Assembly: GCA_046351595.1 (NCBI GenBank)
Contig: JAXLYE010000010.1
Coordinates: 186,001 to 250,000, forward strand
Origin: JAXLYE01 sp046351595
GTDB lineage: Bacteria; Myxococcota_A; Polyangia; Palsa-1104; JAEUJZ01
Reading direction: 5' to 3'
Length of the DNA stretch: 64,000 nt
A model generated the notes under the pieces. That model was not told the DNA's origin. It saw only the letters and a program-made list of their open reading frames with translations, and searched no databases. A program made the translations under genes and the position numbers. Below are positions 44,824-53,635 of this stretch, in pieces (within the stretch, counting starts at the first letter, position 1; every line of letters starts with the position of its first letter).

Positions 44824-45957
44824 TCACCCGCCGCTCTGGGTGCGGCGCAGGGTCGCGGCCGCGGCCTCCTGCGCCTCGCGCCACAGCACACCGACCAGCT
44901 GCTCGGCGCCGAGGGCCCGCGCCTGGCGCACGCCCTGGCCCGCCCACAGCGACAGGAGGTCGGCCCGGCCGGCGCGGCTGGCGGCGGCGCGCAGCTCCTG
45001 CGTCAGCGCGTTCTGGATCGGGTAGTCCGGCAGCTCCTGCTCGACGGCGCGCAGCTCGCGCATGAAGCGGTTCTCGATGCCGCGCGCGGTGCGCCCCGAG
45101 AACGCACGGGTCAGCCGCGTCGGGTCTTCTCCTTCGGCGCCAGCCCTGCCTTCGGCGGTTTCTTCGGCGGTCCCTTCGGCCCTGGGGGCTCGGGTCGCGG
45201 CGATGGCGCGGCGCCACGCCGGGTTGGTTGCGGCCTCGTCGGTGAGCAGGAAGGCGGTGCCGAGCTGCACCGCCCAGGCGCCCAGGCTCAGCGCCGCCGC
45301 GATGCCGCGCCCGTCCATGATGCCGCCGGCGGCGATGACCGGGATCGCGACCGCGTCGCAGATCGCCGGCACGAGCGCCAGGGTGCCGATCAGGCTCTCC
45401 TCGACGGGGCGCAGGAAGGTGCCGCGGTGGCCGCCGGCCTCGCTGCCCTGGGCGCAGACCGCGTCGGCGCCGACGGCCGCCCAGGCGCGCGCCTCGGCGA
45501 CGGTGGTGGCGGTGCCGATCACCGCGGTGCCGGCCGCGTGCAGGCGCGCGACCTGCTGTGCGCTCAGGCAGCCGAAGGTGAAGCTGGCGACCGCGGGCGC
45601 GCAGGCGACCACCGCGTCGAGCTGCGCGGCGAAGTCCTCGGCCCAGCGCGCCGGCACCCGCGGCGGCGGCAGGCCGAGCTCGCGGTGATACGGCGCGAGC
45701 CGCTCGAGCGCCGACGTCACCGCCGCCGCCACCTGGCCCTCGTCAGGCCGCGCCGCGTCGAGCACGAACAGGTTCACCGCGAACGGCCGATCCGTCGCGC
45801 GCCGCAGCCCCTCGACCGCCTGCGTGAGCGCGGCGGGGCTGAGCCCGGGTGGGAGGGAGCCGAGCCCGCCGGCGCGGCACACCGCCGCCGCCATCGCGGC
45901 CGTGGAGGCGCCGAGCATGGGCGCCTGGATGATGGGAATGCGCAGGCTGGGGAGCAT
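44824..45957 (-). CDS. Nitronate monooxygenase-like FMN enzyme
   Basis: The ATG at 45957 follows GAGGAGGG; 377 residues. TIM-barrel FMN protein: IPIIQAPMLGASTAAMAAAV at the N-terminus, DAVCAQGSEAGGHRG for the phosphate/FMN region, IPVIAAGGIMDGRGIAAALS and VQLGTAFLLTDEA. This is the class I nitronate monooxygenase/2-nitropropane dioxygenase pattern, oxidising alkyl nitronates such as propionate 3-nitronate. Related FMN enzymes share the fold, so the substrate is not certain. It has an Ala/Glu-rich insertion near residue 275-290. No metabolic neighbours. Confidence 0.85.
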   Translation of the reverse strand: MLPSLRIPIIQAPMLGASTAAMAAAVCRAGGLGSLPPGLSPAALTQAVEGLRRATDRPFAVNLFVLDAARPDEGQVAAAVTSALERLAPYHRELGLPPPRVPARWAEDFAAQLDAVVACAPAVASFTFGCLSAQQVARLHAAGTAVIGTATTVAEARAWAAVGADAVCAQGSEAGGHRGTFLRPVEESLIGTLALVPAICDAVAIPVIAAGGIMDGRGIAAALSLGAWAVQLGTAFLLTDEAATNPAWRRAIAATRAPRAEGTAEETAEGRAGAEGEDPTRLTRAFSGRTARGIENRFMRELRAVEQELPDYPIQNALTQELRAAASRAGRADLLSLWAGQGVRQARALGAEQLVGVLWREAQEAAAATLRRTQSGG

Positions 45958-46050
45958 CCGCCCTCCTCGGCGCGGCAGCGCCTGCCGCTGATTGTGCACA
46001 CGCCCGCGACCGGGTAAAGCCGCGCGGCGCCGCACCCCCCCCGATGAGTA

Positions 46051-46106
46051 GGCGGAGCAGGCGGAGCAGGCGGAGCAGGCGGAGCAGGCGGAGCAGGCGG
46101 AGCAGG
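46051..46106. repeat. 9-bp tandem repeat, intergenic
   Basis: About six copies of GCGGAGCAG between the nitronate monooxygenase-like gene and the roadblock gene. A simple-sequence array, likely variable in copy number. Not CRISPR: no spacers. Confidence 0.9.
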
Positions 46107-46159
46107 AACTAGGAAACAGGAGGAGCCGGCAGAGAAGCGACAGGAATCCGAGCGCAGCC

Positions 46160-46567
46160 CTACAGGCTGGACTCCAGAGTCGGCATCACCATGCGCGACT
46201 TGGCGAGCATCATGCCGATGTTGGCGCTCTTGCGCGCTACGAAGACCACGACGTGCTCCTGGTGCTTCTTGCCGCGCAGGAAGACGTGCAGCAGGTTGTC
46301 CGAGAAGACGATCATCTCCTGAAAGTAGTGGTGCCCGTCGTCCTTCAGCCCGCGCGCCTTTTTGAACATGCGCTCGATGGCCGTGACGTTGGTCCCCTGG
46401 AACAGATCCGCCGTCGCCGCAGCGACGAGATCGAGCACCTCGCGCGGGTGCGAGTCCACGGTCTTTACCGCGAGCAGCATGCCGGTGGTCATGTCTACGT
46501 AGCCGGCTGCTACACACTCCGGAACCTCCCGAATCGCCTTGTTCAGTGAAGCCTCAAGCGCCATCAT
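46160..46567 (-). CDS. Roadblock/LC7-domain protein
   Basis: 135 residues from ATG 46567, with AAGGAG eight bases upstream. The fold order fits roadblock/LC7: helix LEASLNKAIREVPECVAAGY, strand DMTTGMLLAVKTVD, a long helix (LDLVAAATADLFQG), then HYFQEMIVFSDNLLHVFLRG and HVVVFVARKSANIGMMLAKS. Such proteins act as dimeric partners of small GTPases such as MglA or of signalling ATPases. No GTPase gene is adjacent, but the next gene upstream on the same strand encodes a large ABC-ATPase/phosphatase fusion, a plausible partner. Confidence 0.75.
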   Translation of the reverse strand: MMALEASLNKAIREVPECVAAGYVDMTTGMLLAVKTVDSHPREVLDLVAAATADLFQGTNVTAIERMFKKARGLKDDGHHYFQEMIVFSDNLLHVFLRGKKHQEHVVVFVARKSANIGMMLAKSRMVMPTLESSL

Positions 46568-46669
46568 GTCGGTCTCTCCTTCGCCCGCTCGCGTATCGCG
46601 CCGGGCATGCAATGGCCCGCGGCCCGCTGAAGGAGCGGACCCGCAGGACCTGAACTTTTCTCTCCGCGC

Positions 46670-49600
46670 TCAGCGGTGCGGACGGTGGTTCCGCCGCCTC
46701 GCCGCCAGGTTCACCAGGAAGCGCTCCTGCTGCGGCGACTGGACCCAGTTGGGCTCGACGGCGCGCACCGCTGCGAGCGCGGCCGCTGCGTCGGCGCCCT
46801 CCCAGATCAGCTGCGCGGCGAGCATGGTCCCGGTGCGGCCGTACCCGGCCTTGCAGTGGAACCCGATCACCTCGCCGCGCGCCCGCAGCGCCGCGACCTC
46901 CTCACACAGCGAGCCGGCCGCCTCCAGCGACGGGGCGTCCATGTCTTCGATGGGGAAGAACAGGCCCTGCAGCCCGTGCCGCCGCAAGAGCTCCGCGGGC
47001 AGCGGCGTCGTGGTCAGCGTGACCAGGTACGTCACCCCGGCGCTGCGGATCAGATCCAGGTCGTACTCCACGTCCGCGAAGACTCCCGGCGCCGGCATCC
47101 CGGCCAGCGCGTGGTCACGCAGCCAGCGGAACCCGCGCGGCCCGGCCCCGGTTGCGGGCGGCTGGGGGGGCGGGACGGGCTCGGGCGCGGCGGCCGGCGC
47201 CGACGGGGCGCGCCCCGAATCGACGGGCGGCGCGAGCGGCGGCACCGGCGCCGCGGGCGCGGGCGCGGGCGCGGGCGGGGTCGCGGACAGGCCGCGCGCG
47301 GTGAAGAAGCCGAGCGACAGCTGCCAGCCGGCGCGCTCGCGCGCATACGGGGTCGGATCCTGCGCCAGGATGAGCAGCGCCCGCTGCACCGCGAGCTCAC
47401 GCAGCAGCGCGAGCACCCGCCCCTGCTCGGCCGCGGGCAGCTGGCCGAGCGGCTCGTCGAGGCACAGCAGCGCCGGCTCCGCGCTCGCGGCGCGCAAGAG
47501 GTCGAGCACGCGGCGCTCGGGCAGATCCAGGCTGCTGACCTCCAGATCGAGGCGCTCGGCGAGCTCCGGGAAGCCGGCCGAGCGCAGGCGCTGCACCACC
47601 CGCTCGCGCTGCTCCTCGCGCGGCAGCTGGTTGGGCGCCGCCGAGGCCGGGCCGAGCAGGTACGCGAGCACGCGCTGGCTCAGCAGCCGCACGTCCGTCG
47701 TCGCTGTCGCCGGCAGGTTGTCGTCCGAGAGCTCGGCGCCGCGGTACAGGGCCTGCCCGCTCGGCGCCAGCTGGCCCGAGCGCGGACCGCACAGCGCCCG
47801 CAGCAGCAGCCGCTTGGCGCCGCCGTCGGGGATCACCAGCACGTGGGCGCCGCGCGGCGCGATGTCCAGGTTCAGCCCGCGCAGCACCTGGCGCGCACCG
47901 AACCGCACGCCGAAGTCGCGCAGTCGCAGCACCGGCGTCGTGTCCTCCCACAGGATCGCGGGCGGCGCGCTCTCGGGATCCGGGGCGGCCTGCTCGTCTT
48001 CTGCGGCCTCGATGGGCGCGGGCGCCGGCGCCGCGGGTCCGGGCTCGCGGGCGGGCTGCACCTCCGGCAGCGCGGCCGGCTCCAGCTCCTCGGTGCGCGC
48101 GTCGGGCGAGGGGACGTAGCAGCCGCCGGTGCGCACGTAGTCCTGCGCCACCCGGCTGCGCGGCCGCTCGAAGAAGTCCTGCGTCGGCAGCGACTCCAGC
48201 AGCTGCCCCGCCGCGAGCAGGAAGACGTGATCGCTGCAGTCGCGCACGTGCTGCTGGTGGTGGCTCACCATCAGCACCGCGCGCCGACGGCCCTCCGCCC
48301 GCAGCAGCGACAGCACCAGCTGCGCCTCGGAGTCCGGCAGGCCGGCGGTCGGCTCGTCGACGCAGAGCAGCGGCGGCTCGGCCAAGAGCTCGCGCGCGAT
48401 CGCCAGCCGCCACCACTCGCCCGGCGACAGGTGGACCGCGTGCCCGAGCACATCGTCCAGGCGCCCGGCCAGCCGCTCGAGCTGGCAGCGCGCCAAAAGC
48501 TCGACCAGCCGCTCGGGGCTGCCGCTGTGCTCGGGATCGTCGACGTACTCGATGAGGTAGCTGCGCACGGGCAGCGTCGGGCGCCCGATCCGCTGCCCGA
48601 GGACCGCCGGCCGCCGCCGCGAGCCCAGCGGGTTGCCCTCGTAGAGGACCAGGCCCTGGGTCGTCCAGCCGGTGCCGGCGCGGTTGCGGCCGCTGAGCAG
48701 CCCCAGCAGCGACGACTTGCCGCTGCCCCCGGGCCCCATCAGCGCGTACACGCCGCGCGGCCCGAGCTCGAGCTCGACGTCCTTGAGGATGGTGCGGCGC
48801 TCGAGCTGCGCCGTGAGCCTGCGCAGCAAGAGCAGCGGCGGGTGCGAGCGCTCGGGCCCGGCGGGCGCGCCGGCCGACCGCGGCGCCTCCTCGAAGGCTG
48901 CCGTCGCTGCCGTCGCTGCCGTCGGGGCGGGCGGCCCAAGCGCCGCGTCCTGGGCCGGCGCGACGGCGGGCGGCGTGCGCGCGGGCTCCGCTGCGGCCGG
49001 CGGCGGCCCGGCCGGCGCCGCGAGGGCGACAGGCGCGGGCAGCGCGAGCGGGGTCCTGGCGGGCTCGCTCGCCGCCGGGGCAGGCGGTGCCACCGGGGCA
49101 GGCGCGGGCGGTGCCGCCGGGGACGGTGCGGGCGCGGGCTCGCTGACCGCGGCGGACCGGGGCTCGCGGGGCCCATCGGCCGCCGGCGGGACCGCGGGCT
49201 GGGGCAATACAGTCCGCTGTACCGCGACCGCTCGCTCCTCAGTCGGCAGCAGCGGCGTCGGCGCGCCCGGCCGCTCCGCGCTCGCGTCCGCGCGCAGGGG
49301 CTCCGGCAGCGGGAGCAGCACCGGCGCGGGCCCCGGGCCGTTCCGCGGCAGCGAGCGCACGGCGCTGAGCCCTGGCAGCCCGACCGGAGGCCCGACGGCG
49401 GATCCGAGCGCGGATCCGAGCCCGGACCCGGGCCGCCGCGCCGCGGGCTTTTCTGCGGCCTCGGCGCCGATGAGCTGCTCCAGCGACTTCAACAGCCGGC
49501 CGAGCTGCTCCACCTGGTAGATGATCAGCGAGAAATACTGCTGAGTACTGACCAGATAATAAATGTAGGCATCGCTGATAACGATCTCGGCGCGCAGGCC

Positions 49601-50299
49601 GCGCGCGAGCGGGGGCCCGGGCAGTGTAAGGAGATAGCGGGATAGCGTATATCCGAGGTTACCGATCTGTAGCGCGGTAACGGTCTTGATCTCGGCCTGG
49701 CGGCTGGTCATGACCGGCCAGGGACAATCGAGGTCGTCGGACTGCCACTCAAACAGCCAGCGCTGCTCGGCGAGGTTGGGCGGGATTTCATAGATACGCG
49801 CCGCGGTATCCGCATAGCGGATGGTGCCGGTGCGCCCGGCGATCAGCAGCAGCTCGACCGGCGGGAAACAGAAGTCGAGCAGCTTGTCGAGCGCGCTCTG
49901 CGGCGCCGCGTCTTCGACGACGATCTCGACGCGCTCCGGGTCACACAGGGTCGCCAGGCGCCGGAGGGTTCGGGCGGTCAGCGAGCGGAAGACGCGCCGC
50001 AGCAGCAGCGGCACGCACTCGACGCGGTGGATGTCCTCGCGGCTGAGCGGCGCCTTCTCGATCAGGCGCTTGAGTATGGGCGAATAGGGCGCCGCCTCTT
50101 GCATGAATACATCGTCGACCAGCGGCTGATCTGTAATCGAAACGCCAAAGCGCACCATTCCGGAGTCGAGCGTCAGACGTCCAACGACCTTGCCGACCGT
50201 ATCGCGAAAAGTAAGCAGGTGGGTACGCTGCGGGCTCCCGAGTTTTTCAATCATCAAGAGAAGCGACGAGAGCTGGCGAAAAGCGTCGATCGGCGACAT
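46670..50299 (-). CDS. Two ABC ATPase domains fused to dual-specificity-type phosphatase
   Basis: 1209 residues. The N-terminal region (1-290) is a folded, unfamiliar domain, perhaps of DUF4388/PATAN type, followed by a Pro/Ala linker (about 290-505). ABC1 (about 505-725) is complete: MGPGGSGKSSLLGLLSG, HLSPGEWWRLAIARELL, LLCVDEPTAGLPD. ABC2 (about 790-985) keeps LLCLDEPLGQLP but its Walker A is degraded to IPDGGAKRLLL, so it is probably inactive. The C-terminus (about 1045-1209) is a tyrosine/dual-specificity phosphatase with HCKAGYGRTG (Cys near 1148) and the upstream acid in FFPIEDMDAP. No membrane segments. I infer a cytoplasmic regulator coupling ATP-driven change to phosphatase output; the fusion is unusual. 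Confidence 0.85.
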   Translation of the reverse strand: MSPIDAFRQLSSLLLMIEKLGSPQRTHLLTFRDTVGKVVGRLTLDSGMVRFGVSITDQPLVDDVFMQEAAPYSPILKRLIEKAPLSREDIHRVECVPLLLRRVFRSLTARTLRRLATLCDPERVEIVVEDAAPQSALDKLLDFCFPPVELLLIAGRTGTIRYADTAARIYEIPPNLAEQRWLFEWQSDDLDCPWPVMTSRQAEIKTVTALQIGNLGYTLSRYLLTLPGPPLARGLRAEIVISDAYIYYLVSTQQYFSLIIYQVEQLGRLLKSLEQLIGAEAAEKPAARRPGSGLGSALGSAVGPPVGLPGLSAVRSLPRNGPGPAPVLLPLPEPLRADASAERPGAPTPLLPTEERAVAVQRTVLPQPAVPPAADGPREPRSAAVSEPAPAPSPAAPPAPAPVAPPAPAASEPARTPLALPAPVALAAPAGPPPAAAEPARTPPAVAPAQDAALGPPAPTAATAATAAFEEAPRSAGAPAGPERSHPPLLLLRRLTAQLERRTILKDVELELGPRGVYALMGPGGSGKSSLLGLLSGRNRAGTGWTTQGLVLYEGNPLGSRRRPAVLGQRIGRPTLPVRSYLIEYVDDPEHSGSPERLVELLARCQLERLAGRLDDVLGHAVHLSPGEWWRLAIARELLAEPPLLCVDEPTAGLPDSEAQLVLSLLRAEGRRRAVLMVSHHQQHVRDCSDHVFLLAAGQLLESLPTQDFFERPRSRVAQDYVRTGGCYVPSPDARTEELEPAALPEVQPAREPGPAAPAPAPIEAAEDEQAAPDPESAPPAILWEDTTPVLRLRDFGVRFGARQVLRGLNLDIAPRGAHVLVIPDGGAKRLLLRALCGPRSGQLAPSGQALYRGAELSDDNLPATATTDVRLLSQRVLAYLLGPASAAPNQLPREEQRERVVQRLRSAGFPELAERLDLEVSSLDLPERRVLDLLRAASAEPALLCLDEPLGQLPAAEQGRVLALLRELAVQRALLILAQDPTPYARERAGWQLSLGFFTARGLSATPPAPAPAPAAPVPPLAPPVDSGRAPSAPAAAPEPVPPPQPPATGAGPRGFRWLRDHALAGMPAPGVFADVEYDLDLIRSAGVTYLVTLTTTPLPAELLRRHGLQGLFFPIEDMDAPSLEAAGSLCEEVAALRARGEVIGFHCKAGYGRTGTMLAAQLIWEGADAAAALAAVRAVEPNWVQSPQQERFLVNLAARRRNHRPHR

Positions 50300-50581
50300 C
50301 TTAGATGCCTAATGTTGCTAAGTGGAAACTAATGCTTTGGTGCGGAAGAATACAAGTGAAAACCAGATGAAAACGATCCGCAAAATAAATCAATTAAATC
50401 AATAGGTTGGCTGTGTAGTAAATTAGAGCATAAAATGCGTAATTGAAGGTAGAGGTGAAAATTCCTTCATCTAAATGCCTGGGTGTGATGCGGTGCACCC
50501 GCCTAAATAGGTCAAATAGCTGGTAAAGTGCAGGCACGGCTCTGCGGATAGTGGGATAGCCGGATACAAAGGAGGGCATTC

Positions 50582-51340
50582 ATGGAGGAGAGGACCGATC
50601 GCCGGCTGGTGGTGCTGCCGATCTCGCCGTGGTCCGAGCGCGCGCGCTGGGCGCTCGACCACCACGGGCTCAAGTACAAGACGCTCTTCCACGAGCCGCT
50701 CGTGGGCGAGCGGCGGCTGCGCAAGCTCGTCGGCGCGACCAAGCAGCGGGCGACGGTGCCGGTGCTGCTCGTGGGCGGCGAGGTCCTGACCGAGTCGTGG
50801 GACATCGCGCGCTACGCCGACCGCGAGGGCCCCAAGAGCCGCCTCATCCCGGCCGAGCACGAGGCCGAGATCAAAGAGTGGAGCCGCCGCGCGGATCAGG
50901 CCATGGAGGCCTCGCGCGGGCTGATCACGCTGGCGCTGCAGAGCAGCCGCGAGGCGCAGCTCGAGGGGCTGCCGCGGGGCGTGCCGGGCGCGCTGCGGCC
51001 GCTGCTGCTGCCGGTGGCGCGCTACGCGATGGGCTGGTTCGGGCGCAAGTACGGCGTGCGCCGGGAGGACGCGGCGGCGTATCGCGAGCGGGTGCGGGCG
51101 TCGCTGCAGGAGCTGCGTGGTGCGCTGGCGCGGAGCTCGCCGTATCTGCTCGGCACCTTCACGTACGCGGACATCGTCACCGCCACGTCGCTACAGGGCA
51201 TCGTGCCCGTCGACGGAGCGTACATCCGGCTGGGCCCGGGCATGCGCGCGGCGTGGACCCAGCCCGAGCTCGCGGCGGAGTTTTCGGACCTCATCGCCTG
51301 GCGCGACCAGCTCTACGCGCAGCACCGCCGCGCGCCCTGA
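50582..51340 (+). CDS. Glutathione S-transferase family protein
   Basis: AAAGGAGG lies upstream of ATG 50582; 252 residues. An N-terminal thioredoxin-like domain (LVVLPISPWSERARWALDHH, ATVPVLLVGGEVLTESWDI, giving the cis-Pro and ES motifs) is followed by an all-helical domain with SPYLLGTFTYADIVTATSLQ. The catalytic position reads SPWSER, so a serine-type GST is likely. It should conjugate or reduce electrophiles with glutathione or another thiol. An AT-richer 280-bp gap before it probably holds its promoter. Convergent with the SDR gene. Confidence 0.85.
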   Translation: MEERTDRRLVVLPISPWSERARWALDHHGLKYKTLFHEPLVGERRLRKLVGATKQRATVPVLLVGGEVLTESWDIARYADREGPKSRLIPAEHEAEIKEWSRRADQAMEASRGLITLALQSSREAQLEGLPRGVPGALRPLLLPVARYAMGWFGRKYGVRREDAAAYRERVRASLQELRGALARSSPYLLGTFTYADIVTATSLQGIVPVDGAYIRLGPGMRAAWTQPELAAEFSDLIAWRDQLYAQHRRAP

Positions 51341-51369
51341 GCGCCGCTCCCCTGCGGCGCCCTGCGCCC

Positions 51370-52269
51370 TCAGGGGATCTGCATGCCGCCTGAGACGTCG
51401 ACGATCGTGCCGGTGATGTAGCGCGCGTCGTTCGACGCCAGAAAGACGAAGGCCGGGGCCAGCTCGGCCGGCTGCGCGGCGCGGCCGATCAGCGTCTGCT
51501 TGCCGAACTCCTTGACCTTCTCGGGCGGCATCGTCGAGGGGATGAGCGGCGTCCACACCGGCCCCGGCGCCACCGCGTTGACGCGCACGCCCTTCTTGAT
51601 CGCGAGCTCGGCCAGCGCCTGCACGAACGTCCGCTGCGCGCCCTTGGTCGACGAGTAGGCCAAGAGCTGCCCGGTCGGCATGAACGCCTGCACCGACGTC
51701 GTCACCAGGATCGAGCCGCCCGGCGGCAGGTGCTGCAGCGCGGCGCGGCACAGGTGGAACATCGAGAAGACATTCACTCGGTAGGTGTGCTCAAACTCCT
51801 CGGGGCTCCACTCGTCGATCTGCTCGTGCACGGTCTGGAACGCGGCGTTGCAGACCAGGAGGTCGAGCCGGCCGAGCTCCGAGATCGCGCGCGCGACGAG
51901 CGCCTCGCAGTGTTCGCGCGCGCTGAGGTCGCCGCTGATCGTGACCGCGCGGCGCCCGGCCGCGCGCACCAGCGCCGCGGTGTCCTCGGCGTCCTTGTGC
52001 TCGTTCAGGTACGAGATCAGGACGTCGGCGCCCTCGCGCGCGAAGGCCAGCGCGACCGCGCGCCCGATGCCGCTGTCCGCGCCGGTGATCAGCGCGACCG
52101 TGCCCGCGAGCCGGCCCGCGCCCTTGTACGATGCCTCGCCGTGATCGGCGCGCGGCTTCATCTCGTCTTCGCTGCCGGGCATGGACTGCTCCTTGGCGCG
52201 GTAGGGCGGCTTGGGCCCGGCCTCGCGAGGATCGACGAGGGTCGCGCCCGGCTTCTGGCTGGTCGTCAT
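51370..52269 (-). CDS. Short-chain dehydrogenase/reductase (YghA/general-stress type)
   Basis: The ATG at 52269 is preceded by AAGGAG; 299 residues. An N-terminal extension of about 45 residues (PPYRAKEQSMPGSEDEMKPR) precedes the Rossmann domain, as in YghA/YdaD-type stress oxidoreductases. Cofactor motif TGADSGIG, NAA motif CNAAF, catalytic Ser in ILVTTSVQA and YSSTK (Tyr-xxx-Lys) are present, with the final GTIVDVSGGMQIP. An NAD(P)H-dependent aldehyde or ketone reductase induced in stress is the usual reading; the substrate is unknown. Confidence 0.9.
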   Translation of the reverse strand: MTTSQKPGATLVDPREAGPKPPYRAKEQSMPGSEDEMKPRADHGEASYKGAGRLAGTVALITGADSGIGRAVALAFAREGADVLISYLNEHKDAEDTAALVRAAGRRAVTISGDLSAREHCEALVARAISELGRLDLLVCNAAFQTVHEQIDEWSPEEFEHTYRVNVFSMFHLCRAALQHLPPGGSILVTTSVQAFMPTGQLLAYSSTKGAQRTFVQALAELAIKKGVRVNAVAPGPVWTPLIPSTMPPEKVKEFGKQTLIGRAAQPAELAPAFVFLASNDARYITGTIVDVSGGMQIP

Positions 52270-52395
52270 GGCGAGCTCCTTTTGGACGGATTGCCGATTT
52301 GGAGAGAGCGCGCGGGCGCAGCGGCGCGCGCGGCGCTTCACAAGGGTCCAACGTGAGCCTAGACCGCGACCGCCGCGCCGCAATCCGGGGATGCC

Positions 52396-52447
52396 CTGGT
52401 TGAGCGGACTGGTTGAGCGGGCTGGTTGAGCGGACTGGTTGAGCCGG
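52396..52447. repeat. 13-bp tandem repeat
   Basis: Four copies of CTGGTTGAGCGG[AG], the last ending CCGG, in the intergenic region. Simple tandem array; function unknown. Confidence 0.85.
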
Positions 52448-52514
52448 GCCGCGCCGCGTCCGCGCAGGCTCTGCCGCGGCGCGCGAGCCCGGCCGCCGTC
52501 GCCCGCTTCGGGTC

Positions 52515-52563
52515 TGTTTCAGCCGGCGCGCCTGGTGAAACAAGCGCTGTTTCACCTGAAACA
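52515..52563. promoter_or_regulatory. TGTTTCA/TGAAACA inverted-repeat array (candidate operator)
   Basis: Half-sites lie at 52515 (TGTTTCA), 52536 (TGAAACA), 52548 (TGTTTCA) and 52557 (TGAAACA). The middle pair forms a perfect 9-bp inverted repeat GGTGAAACA-n5-TGTTTCACC, and the last pair an 8-bp one, CTGTTTCA-CC-TGAAACAG. It lies 110 bases upstream of the persulfide dioxygenase start. A dimeric repressor site is likely; the regulator is not in the window. Confidence 0.65.
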
Positions 52564-52672
52564 GGTCCCGTCGCGCGGGCGGCGGCGCCCGGACGTCCGC
52601 GGCGTGGCATATCGATTGCTGTGCTTCCTCAGTGCTCGGCCGCTCGGTACGCGCGCGGCCCGGAGGACGGAC

Positions 52673-53575
52673 ATGCGCATCCACAGCTTCTTCGACCCGG
52701 CGACCTACACCCTGACCTACGTGGTCTTTGATCCGGACAGCCGGGACGCGGTGGTGATCGACCCCGTGCTCGACTACGACCCGCTGGCCTCCAGGACCTC
52801 GCAGGAGTCGCTGGAGCAGGTCAGCGCCTTCTTGCGCGGCCACGACCTGACGCTGCGCTACGTGCTGGAGACGCACGCGCACGCCGACCACCTGACCGGC
52901 GCGCAGTTCCTGAAGCGGCGCTTCGGCGCGGGCGTCGTCATCGGCGCGCGCATCACCGAGGTGCAGTCGACGTTCAAGCAGATCTTCGACCTGCCGGAGT
53001 CGTTCGCGACCGACGGCAGCCAGTTCGATCGCCTGCTCGCCGACGGGCAGGGCCTGCGCGCCGGCACGCTGCAGCTCGTCGCCCTCAACACGCCGGGCCA
53101 CACCCCGGCGTGCGTCTCGTACCAGATCAGCGACGCGGTGTTCACCGGCGACGCGCTGTTCATGGAGGACTACGGCACCGGGCGCTGCGACTTCCCGCGC
53201 GGCAGCGCCGAGGACCTGTACGACTCCGTCCACAGCCGCCTGTACAAGCTGCCCGACGAGACCCGCGTCTTCGTCGGCCACGACTACCAGCCCGGCGGCC
53301 GCGCGGTGCGCTTCGAGACGACCATCGGCGTCAGCAAGAAGAAGAACGTGCAGCTGCGCGAAGAGACGACGCGCGAGGAGTTCGTCGCCTTCCGCCGCCG
53401 CCGCGACCAGACGCTGGCGCCGCCCCGGCTGCTGTTCCCGAGCGTGCAGATCAACGTCGACGCCGGCCGCCTGCCGCAGCCGCATAACAACGGCAGCCGC
53501 TACCTGCAGATCCCGATCAACCTGGGGCGCAGCACCCTGGAGGACGGGACGCCGAATACGGAGTCACAGAAGTAG
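52673..53575 (+). CDS. ETHE1/Blh-like persulfide dioxygenase (metallo-beta-lactamase fold)
   Basis: The ATG at 52673 follows CGGAGGA; 300 residues. The pattern IHSFFDPATYTLTYVVFDPD, DPVLDYDP, ETHAHADHLTGAQFLK (metal motif HxHxDH) and NTPGHTPACVSYQI, then FTGDALFMEDYGTGRCDFP and FVGHDYQP, is that of the ETHE1/Blh group. These Fe(II) enzymes oxidise glutathione persulfide to sulfite. It lies beside an OsmC gene and a sulfide:quinone oxidoreductase-like gene, forming a sulfide-detoxification set. Inverted-repeat arrays of the same motif lie on both sides of the gene. Confidence 0.9.
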   Translation: MRIHSFFDPATYTLTYVVFDPDSRDAVVIDPVLDYDPLASRTSQESLEQVSAFLRGHDLTLRYVLETHAHADHLTGAQFLKRRFGAGVVIGARITEVQSTFKQIFDLPESFATDGSQFDRLLADGQGLRAGTLQLVALNTPGHTPACVSYQISDAVFTGDALFMEDYGTGRCDFPRGSAEDLYDSVHSRLYKLPDETRVFVGHDYQPGGRAVRFETTIGVSKKKNVQLREETTREEFVAFRRRRDQTLAPPRLLFPSVQINVDAGRLPQPHNNGSRYLQIPINLGRSTLEDGTPNTESQK

Positions 53576-53589
53576 CGCCCTGGGGATGG

Positions 53590-53627
53590 TGTTTCATGTT
53601 GTTTCACCCGTGTTTCAGGGTGAAACA
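53590..53627. terminator. Hairpin and repeated TGTTTCA motifs between convergent genes
   Basis: TGTTTCA at 53590, 53600 and 53611 and TGAAACA at 53621. GTTTCACCC (53601-53609) pairs perfectly with GGGTGAAAC (53618-53626). Position between convergent stops suggests a bidirectional terminator, but the motif equals that of the upstream array, so it may also bind the same regulator. Confidence 0.55.
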
Positions 53628-53635
53628 ACAGCGGG

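Larger units (their letters stand above)
52270..52672. other. Intergenic region between SDR and persulfide dioxygenase genes
   Basis: About 400 bases between divergent genes. It contains a 13-bp tandem repeat (52396-52447) and the TGTTTCA/TGAAACA array (52515-52563), described separately. No gene is supported. Confidence 0.6.

Noticed and set aside
46051..46106. Short repeat array considered as CRISPR
   Set aside because: Contiguous 9-bp units without spacers; simple-sequence repeat. The same reasoning applies to 27865-27915 and 52396-52447.
46676..49645. Plus-strand frame of 989 codons opposite the ABC-phosphatase gene
   Set aside because: Arg/Gln/Ala-rich antisense reading typical of high-GC DNA; no domain, and the opposite strand carries clear ATPase and phosphatase motifs.
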